Below are positions 56,860-64,000 of a DNA stretch of 64,000 nt, piece after piece. A program made the translations under genes and the position numbers. This stretch comes from Maratus speciosus (Eukaryota > Arthropoda > Arachnida > Araneae > Salticidae), in the NCBI GenBank assembly GCA_963932465.1, contig OZ010800.1:99653307-99717306 (forward strand). The letters run 5' to 3'. Every line of letters begins with the position of its first letter. Position 1 is the first letter of the stretch. The notes below the pieces were generated by a model that did not search any database, was not told where the DNA came from, and saw only the letters and a program-made list of their open reading frames with translations.

Positions 56860-57199
56860 CTGTCTGTCCGTCTGTCCGCATATAACAGAGCAAAAACTAC
56901 ACATCCGAATGGTCTGAAGTTTTAAATGTATAATAGTTATAAAAGTTTGTCGAGTCACATCAAATTTTATGAAAATCGGATGTATAGTTTAATTACAGGG
57001 TCAGTAAAAAGTTTTCCGTTACATTACGGGGAATTGAAAAATTATTTCAAGTGCATTTTAATTATGTTACAGCCTTTCGAACAGAATGAAATTGATATGC
57101 ACTTATGAAGTGCACTAAAGTATACATACAGTACAATATGCGATGCAAAAAAAATATTTATAAAACTTGTTAGGATGAGCGAAGCGAATCCTCTACTAG
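56860..57199 (+). repeat. X-family repeat with Helitron-like 3' end
   Basis: Contains 'gtctgtctgtccgtctg', 'ttacagggtcagtaaaaag', 'ttccgttacattacgg' and 'aattgatatgcacttatgaa', as at 29075-29340. It ends with an AGGAT...ATCCT hairpin (57173-57193) followed by CTAG at 57196-57199. That resembles a Helitron 3' end, but the following base is G rather than T and no 5' end was located. Confidence 0.45.
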
Positions 57200-60100
57200 G
57201 CTACAGATATATTACATTTTGTCGTACACTTTACAAAAAAAACTATTCAGTATTTTGACTTGAAATTAAACAAAAAAATAAATTATAATCTGCAGATTTG
57301 CACAATATTTTTTTTTTTTACAGAATAACCTTAAAAAAATTATTATTTTAATTAATTTATTTTACGTGTTTTCCATTACGGACGCATTTTTGCAAATAAA
57401 AAAATGAAACACATATATTTCGAGAAAAAAAATAAATCATGGAGATATATATTATCATTATAGATAGAATCACGATTAATTAAATAGTTTCACGATTACT
57501 TTTATGAAATTAAAAAAAAAACTTTTTTATAAAAATTATAGCATATTTTTAACGAATTAAAATTTTTGAAAATTCAATTATAAAAGTATTTTTTAGTGTT
57601 AAGAATTCCAATGCACAATTTATTCTTATTATGTGAAATCATTTACGCAGACGATACTTACGCATTTTAAAAGAATTATAATATGATTTTTATTTCTTTT
57701 TGTAAAGTGGTAACAAAGTAATTGTAAACAAATAAAATTAATTGTTAAATTCGTTATATCATAAATAAAAAAAATCCGAGGAAATTCTTAGTTATTTGGT
57801 TGAATTTACATTTCTAAAATTAAAATGCGCCTAAACATAAAATAACGTTTTTGCTTAATAAAGATGCAAAAATAATATAAAAAATATTGTTACTTTCAAA
57901 TATGTGTATTATTAAATAATGCTTCGCGAATCCAAACAAACCATGGCTTTTGCTAATTATATTACGAATGCACATAATTTACCACATTTGACGAGCAATT
58001 TCCAACTTGTTGAAAGTTGTGTCCATTGAGACATATTTCTTCGGCATTGCATCTACTAAAACATATAGACAAACCTATCATAGCACATATCCACATAACT
58101 CGAGCGTGGTTTTGTAAAATTATCTTACGCGTGATATATTTTTAGAATAAATGAAAGTGTAAATTACATTATCACTTACGTATAATATATAATTCTGTGT
58201 TTCACGACACACTATTAAGATGAATCACGCACACTAAACATTGTATTACATGGTAATGGGTAGTATCAATCGCACATAGATTTTCAAAAGGACTTATAGG
58301 AGTAAGTTTCAAGGCTTACACAGTTATTTAGAAATTCACTAAACTATGTGCTATGGCTAATACGTGCTATGTGCTATGAAGTAAAGTATTCCCGAATATT
58401 TTATAGGCGCTGTTTTGATATGATTTAATTGTAATATAAAAGTAATATATCGAAACGTATTAATCCGACACACATTGAGGCCTGACGTTTGTATCCTTTT
58501 ATGCGTGCTCATGATACAAGCAAGCTACTTCATTCAGTGTTTAAAATTGGAATTATTATTAAATTTTAAGGTATGCATTTGTTAGGAATAAAAAAAAATT
58601 TCTCATTTCGTGGAGGCAAAAAAAATTACATTGTTTTGTAAGTTCCCTTATAACACATTAATACCAGATATTTATACTATACCTTTATACTAAAACAATT
58701 CGAATATTTTACTTTATTGATAATGAAAGTTCTAAAAAAGTATGCGAATTATCATTAAAAATCATTTTAAAGAGTTTTATGAATAGGAATTTAGGAGATA
58801 TGATATTTTTTTCAATCATGCTTTGTACAATACTATTATCAACAAATCTTTAGACATTTAACGTAGCTCAGTTAATACTAAAATTGAATAACTACTTTTA
58901 AGTATTTAAAAGTTTAATTTAATTTCTGTATAATCTATCAGATAAATAATTTTACGCTTCAAACGCTTCCCACCTCTTCTTGAAAAAATATTGATGCGTG
59001 TCAATTTGCCAATAAATCTGCGATTTTTTAATTTTTATAGATACAATTTAATTATTAAGAGATGTACATATTAATTAAAGAAATATCGCATTAATTATCA
59101 TGATTAATCCAAATTACCTGAAAAAATACTTATTAAAGGAGAATAGTATGGAATAATATCACAAATTACTGACAAAATCTTTAAATTTGAAGAAATGTCA
59201 TTTTCAGAATATGTGTAAATTTGTTCTATGTATTTTCGTTTACGTTTTACAAACTGTAATAAGCGCTTGTTGTACACATTTTAAAGTACAAAAAGATTTT
59301 TAGTATTATAGTATCTCCAAACGTAAGACATAATGAATTGGTATTTTAAATGAATCTTGAAATGGTACCATTTTATGCATTAAGTCGTTTTTAGACTGAA
59401 CATTGAATGTGTATGTTTTACCACTAAGTAGTATTTTTTTAAATAATAATCTGGTATATTTGTAAATACTTATGTAGATGCGATGTCATAACAAGGTGTT
59501 ATCAGCAAATAAATGCATTTTAAACAGAATTCAATAAATTGCGCTCACTTAAGTATTAAATAGGATACGAGAATTACCTTTTTTGACTTATAAACAACAT
59601 TTTCTATTTCCTCGGCAAAAATTTATTTCTTCTTTTGCTATAATACAGCATATTTAGATTATATAAAAACATTTCTAATCGTTGGCACTTAAATAGCTTC
59701 CATTGTTGGGGGAATATTGGTATAATTTTGAAGTTGAGCTATGTAGAATCTTTCTTGAAATTTAAGAAGATACTATATTGTATTTCATCTAATATTTTCC
59801 CCGAATTTATTCGTTTAATTTCGAACTAAAATTTTCATCTGCGTAAATAATAATATTGTTTTAAACTCTTAAAGTTTAAAAATATATCAAACTAAAACAT
59901 TTATATAATATATTTTAAGTTTTCGAGGAATTGAATAACTGATTATCCTGATCTTCACTTCTCATTAAAAACGTATACATTTCGAAAAGAGATATTTCTT
60001 ATTATATAAATATATTTAAACATTTCAGACATAAGGTATACATTTTTTATAAGTAATGAAAGTTGGGAAAACACGTTAATTTTAAACTAAAGCATTTCAA

Positions 60101-62580
60101 ATAAGACATGAGAAAATTTATATAACATTTAGGGAAAATATCTTAAAAGTTAAATTGAATTACTTAAAACATTAAAATGTTATGTATGTATAAAAAAATG
60201 ACTGATGGAACTTAAACGTAATGCAGTATCTGGGGAGCATTACTTTCTGTAATCCTTTTAATGTCAATTTAACAGTTAAGACAGAATACATTCCCCTATT
60301 GATTTATCTGTTCAGAACTGACCTGTTTGTAGTACACGGTAGGACATGTAATTTGCAATATCAAAATTGCGGTTAATAAGTATACATATATATTTGTATT
60401 GGCACGTTCGTAATCTCGATATGCCGTAGTTTGCTCAAAAGTAAAATGTCAAAATATAACTGAGATTTCAGTGAACGTAAAACAAAATTATGTCGAAAAG
60501 TGAATAAAAAATAATTTAATAGTTTAACTCACATATGGTATCAGGTATACTAAGATATATCTTTATGATTTGTAACTCATACAACTTTGTAATCTGTTTT
60601 AACATAGTGATTATATCAACCTCTTCAGAAAACACTACGAATACACATTCATTGCTTTTGCGAAAACGAAATGACACCATACATGGCAGAAAGAGCCCTT
60701 TATATGAAATTGATACTTTAGGAGACTGGTAATTTAGGCTCACAAGTATGGATAAAGAATTACTAGCACCCTTAAAATATCAATTTACGTATATGTAACC
60801 TAAATTCCCGTAATATGAAAATTGCGGATTTTAACAAATGAATAATACACAAAATCTCAAAAATTGTTATTATAAAAAGTTAAATTAAATACTTTTGAAT
60901 ATTTATGATTTTATGTCCACTCTGCCTTGGAAGCATTTTTTAAACTCCGATGAAAATAACAGTTATTTTATGGGGTAAAGTGATGCAGTAACGTTGTTTA
61001 TTGGTTTTATTCCGAAGCAAAAGTCATTTAGGTGCATACAAGTATAGTTAATACCTAAAAAAACGATTTAGTTTTCATGTTGAAAATAATGGAGGCCCAC
61101 AAATCGTTTATATTATTATTTCCACTATTTTTACAATTCACAACAATTTAAAATAAAAATCTTTACTAAAATGCGAAAACAATATCTCTTAAATTATGAA
61201 AATTTGAATAAAAATTAAAAAAAAAACCCTCAGAAGATGAGTCAATTAAAAAAAAATAATAGTACACACTTCACAATTTTAATGTATATCTTTAGAAAAA
61301 AATTAAATTCCGATGTGCAGTTTTTGTTCCTATAAAACATTTGATGCATTAATTTTAAGCAAATTTAATATTAAATTCCTTATAATACAGTTATTTGATT
61401 TGAAATCTGTCTACTTCAGCGTATCGTTTAAACATTTTTCTGTAATACCACGAATTTTGACATTTTTGTATGCAGTATTTTTCTTAATAGCGAAGTCGCA
61501 AAAAGTTGATTTACCGCCGCACAGGTGGCAACTTTAGTTATTATTATTTTTTTTAGAATTGAGAGATTCGTTCGTAAAATCTACTGATAGTCATTTTTTT
61601 TTTATTTGGTTTAGCAACTGAAGTTAATTTGTCTACGAAATTGTTTGGATACATTGATTATATTTTTCATGAACAATCTTTCATAACTTCACAGTCTTTA
61701 AATCGTTAAAAATACATTTAACAAACTAAAACATTAATATAATGTGTTGTTTGGGAATCTTCATTACACAGGAAAAAATACAGAGAATGCAGTCATTTTG
61801 AAATGTACTATTCATTTTCCAAGTTTACAATATTTCTTTTGAAAAAAAAAATCACTATATTTTCTAAGATAATTTTAATTATCTTTACATATATTCGCTG
61901 TATTTAATTTTATTGTTTTCACATTTGACAGTGTGGAAAAGTCAAATCCAATGCGATTTAATTATATTTTGTACACAAATGAACTTGCAGATGTTTTATA
62001 GTTTTGAGCTGTTGTTACTAAATTCAATAAAAAATCTTTGATTAAAAGACGCTTATAATTATTTTTATTTCTATGAAAATAAAATTTATTTATGCGCATA
62101 TATTTCACTACTTACCATAAAAATGAAATCGAAAATACAGCTCATTTCCAAAACTGCATTTTAATTTCATTTATTTGTCCTTGACTTATCTTTGATCTTA
62201 AAAAGAACTATTACTTAAATACTTCAATACAGAATCTATTTATCGGTTTCGTTAATGTTAATAAAGGATAGTGAAAGTAAAAAAGCAAACGATTTCCGAT
62301 TCCCGACTCGATTGAACAATGTTCTGTAATTATCAGGTCACGAATTATACCAGATAATTAAATGACAAAATATCTATTTAATCGTGCACTTAATTAAACT
62401 TTCAAACTTTAGAAAATAATCTTCGTTAAATTTTTTTGATGAAAAATATGTTGTTGTTTTTATATTTCTGACAGGAATCTATTTAACATGAATATAGAGT
62501 GGTGAATTTCACTAGCTTAGTGAAAATTTAGAAAAATCAGCTGCTTTTGCGATAATCCTATAATATAAAAAAGTATTATA
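57200..62580. other. Long AT-rich stretch, nothing recognised
   Basis: About 5.4 kb with only short frames. I found no transposon termini, RNA or coding motifs here. It could be single-copy intergenic or intronic sequence. Confidence 0.5.
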
Positions 62581-62583
62581 TTA

Positions 62584-64000
62584 CTAGCAAACCCAGCGGC
62601 TTTGCTTGCGTAATAGTTGAAATATGCCAAGTGATAGTTGTATGAATATTTTTTATTAGAAGTACACTTTTTGGAATAATTCCAATATTACAAATTAAGT
62701 CACAGTTTGACTAAACTTCATTATAAAAGTGCAATAGACAGAAATGAGATTTTAATTAATAAGAAGAACGAAAACTAATTACAAATAAATGATAATTTAG
62801 AAAGTATTTTGATACTTTTATGCTCATTTAATACACTCATTTCAGTATTCATTTGAAGTTTTGAATTTTTTAGAAACCATCTTAACACATTTACATCTTA
62901 AAATTAACCATCATGTCAAATTCCAAGCTTCTTGTCTAACAGTCTACCACCTCTCTGGTGTTAGTCAAATAGAATGTCCAGAAAAATGTTGAAACAGAGA
63001 CTGTGACCATTAATTTGCCAACATTAACCTTGAAATCGGTTGCTATTTCCAAATGTACTATAGAAAACGAAATTTAGATGTTTTAAAGGCTTTTTTGTTG
63101 TTCCTGCCAACCAGGTGGTAGTGACACCGGCGTACAATATAGCACATATAGGGACTATCACCCTGGATTCGCAACCAATAACTTCTGTAATCGTTTTATT
63201 ATTTCCTGAGATTCCATAGAAATCGTAATTTAGGACTCTTTTAGAATACTTTTCGCCCCTTCGCTTCGCTTCACACCCTTTTAATTTCAAATTTATTTTC
63301 GACTATTCTTTGAGGACATTTATATTTTATAAGTAAATACCGTGCTATATTTAAAGTTTCTAGTACCGCAAGTACCGCAGAAATCGCAAAGTTTTTTGCT
63401 CCTGCAACCCTCTAGAAATTGTGGCACCGACATAAAATATATAGCTTATGTTTAAGCAGGTAATATCACCATCAATTTGCAAACATTATATATGAAATCT
63501 TTTACGTATTTCATACTATTGCATAAAAATCGTAATTTAGAACGCTTTTAGAACGCTTTTCGCTCACTTCAAACTTTTAAATTTGGAATTTTCTTTCGAC
63601 AATTCTTAGAAAGCATTTGCACCTTTGAAGTAATTACCATTCCAAATTTAAAATGTTAGACACCCCCCCCCCATCAGTAGCTAAAAAAAACACAATTTAG
63701 AAATGTTTTTGCTCCTGTAACCCCCAGTTGGTAGTGACAACAACGTAAAATATAAGCTATGTTGGAGCGGGGACTGTCACAATCAATTTCAAACCATTAC
63801 GTCTGAAATCGTTTTATATTTCCTGAGATTGCTATTTAGAACGTTTTTAGAACGCTTTTCGTTCATTTTTACACCTTTTAAATTTAAAATTTTTAAGGAA
63901 CTCTTCTCAGAGAGCATTTACATCTCATAAGTAATTACCATGCCAAATTTCAAGTTGCTTGGCCCTTCAGTATCACAGAAATCACAAATTAGAACGTTTT
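62584..64000 (-). mobile_element. Helitron-like 3' end and interior, open at window edge
   Basis: On the minus strand the sequence ends GCAAAGCCGCTGGGTTTGCTAG|T (CTAG at 62587-62584), with an imperfect hairpin GCAAAGCC/GGGTTTGC. The element would extend rightward beyond the window. Its interior is the tandem array listed next. Hairpin placement is tighter to CTAG than usual. Confidence 0.45.
62850..64000. repeat. ~305-bp tandem array running off the window
   Basis: Repeated phrases: 'atcgtaatttag(g/a)ac' at about 63222 and 63528, and a related 'gctatttagaacg' near 63830. Also 'gcttttcg(c/t)tca', 'aagtaattaccat(g/t)cc' and 'tcctg(c/t)aaccc'. Three to four diverged units are visible. Confidence 0.82.

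Noticed and set aside
60516..60743. 75-codon minus frame in the long AT-rich stretch
   Set aside because: No recognisable features, and an overlapping opposite frame of similar length suggests chance.

Overview
This 64-kb window is strongly AT-rich, non-coding-looking eukaryotic DNA, and I see no intact host protein gene, rRNA gene or functional tRNA gene. The transposon mixture suggests an arthropod, and several protein fragments resemble transposon-associated proteins I recall from arachnid genomes: BEL/Pao and Ty3/Gypsy LTR elements, a Penelope-like tail, Tc1, Tigger/pogo and piggyBac relics, Helitrons, tRNA-derived SINEs, and many TA-flanked elements ending in CACTG. A spider is my best guess, not a demonstrated assignment. 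Nearly everything recognisable is mobile or repetitive DNA, and nearly all coding relics carry stops and frameshifts.

Layout. 1-4700: a decayed Tc1-like transposase split into two collinear halves by a 3.4-kb TA-flanked insertion (571-4007), which carries a ~320-bp tandem array. 5150-6850: a SINE-like tRNA relic, a 740-bp foldback palindrome and a small CACTG MITE. 7082-9616: a complete-length but dead Tigger/pogo element. 11396-16952: a BEL/Pao retrotransposon on the minus strand with two LTRs, an ATATG target duplication, a largely intact Gag and a deleted reverse-transcriptase core. 18520-19900: a Ty3/Gypsy pol relic. 20340-21045 and 29040-29905: members of an abundant ~200-bp repeat family (called X here). 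21769-26117: CACTG-type termini, foldback arms, Tigger MITEs and a promoter-like GC-richer patch with a consensus splice donor. 27040-27545: a Penelope-like 3' end.

29906-33741 and 36781-40736 are two Helitrons. Both have TC/CTAG ends, and for both the interrupted host repeat (X and the ~490-bp repeat R490) can be rejoined across the insertion. 34440-41320 is an inverted pair of R490 arrays. 41513-42563 is an internally deleted Tigger. 43715-46676 is a nest of CACTG-ended elements, whose outermost terminus matches one 25 kb away at 21769. 47772-49116 is another CACTG element with a tRNA-like module. 49137-56856 holds fragments of transposon-associated proteins, mariner and piggyBac, plus a candidate 2.5-kb element with new-looking termini. 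57200-62580 is featureless AT-rich DNA. 62584-64000 begins a minus-strand Helitron-like end with a ~305-bp tandem array that runs off the window.

There is no operon or pathway to describe. What the sequence does show is a readable order of insertion events, because many elements interrupt others.
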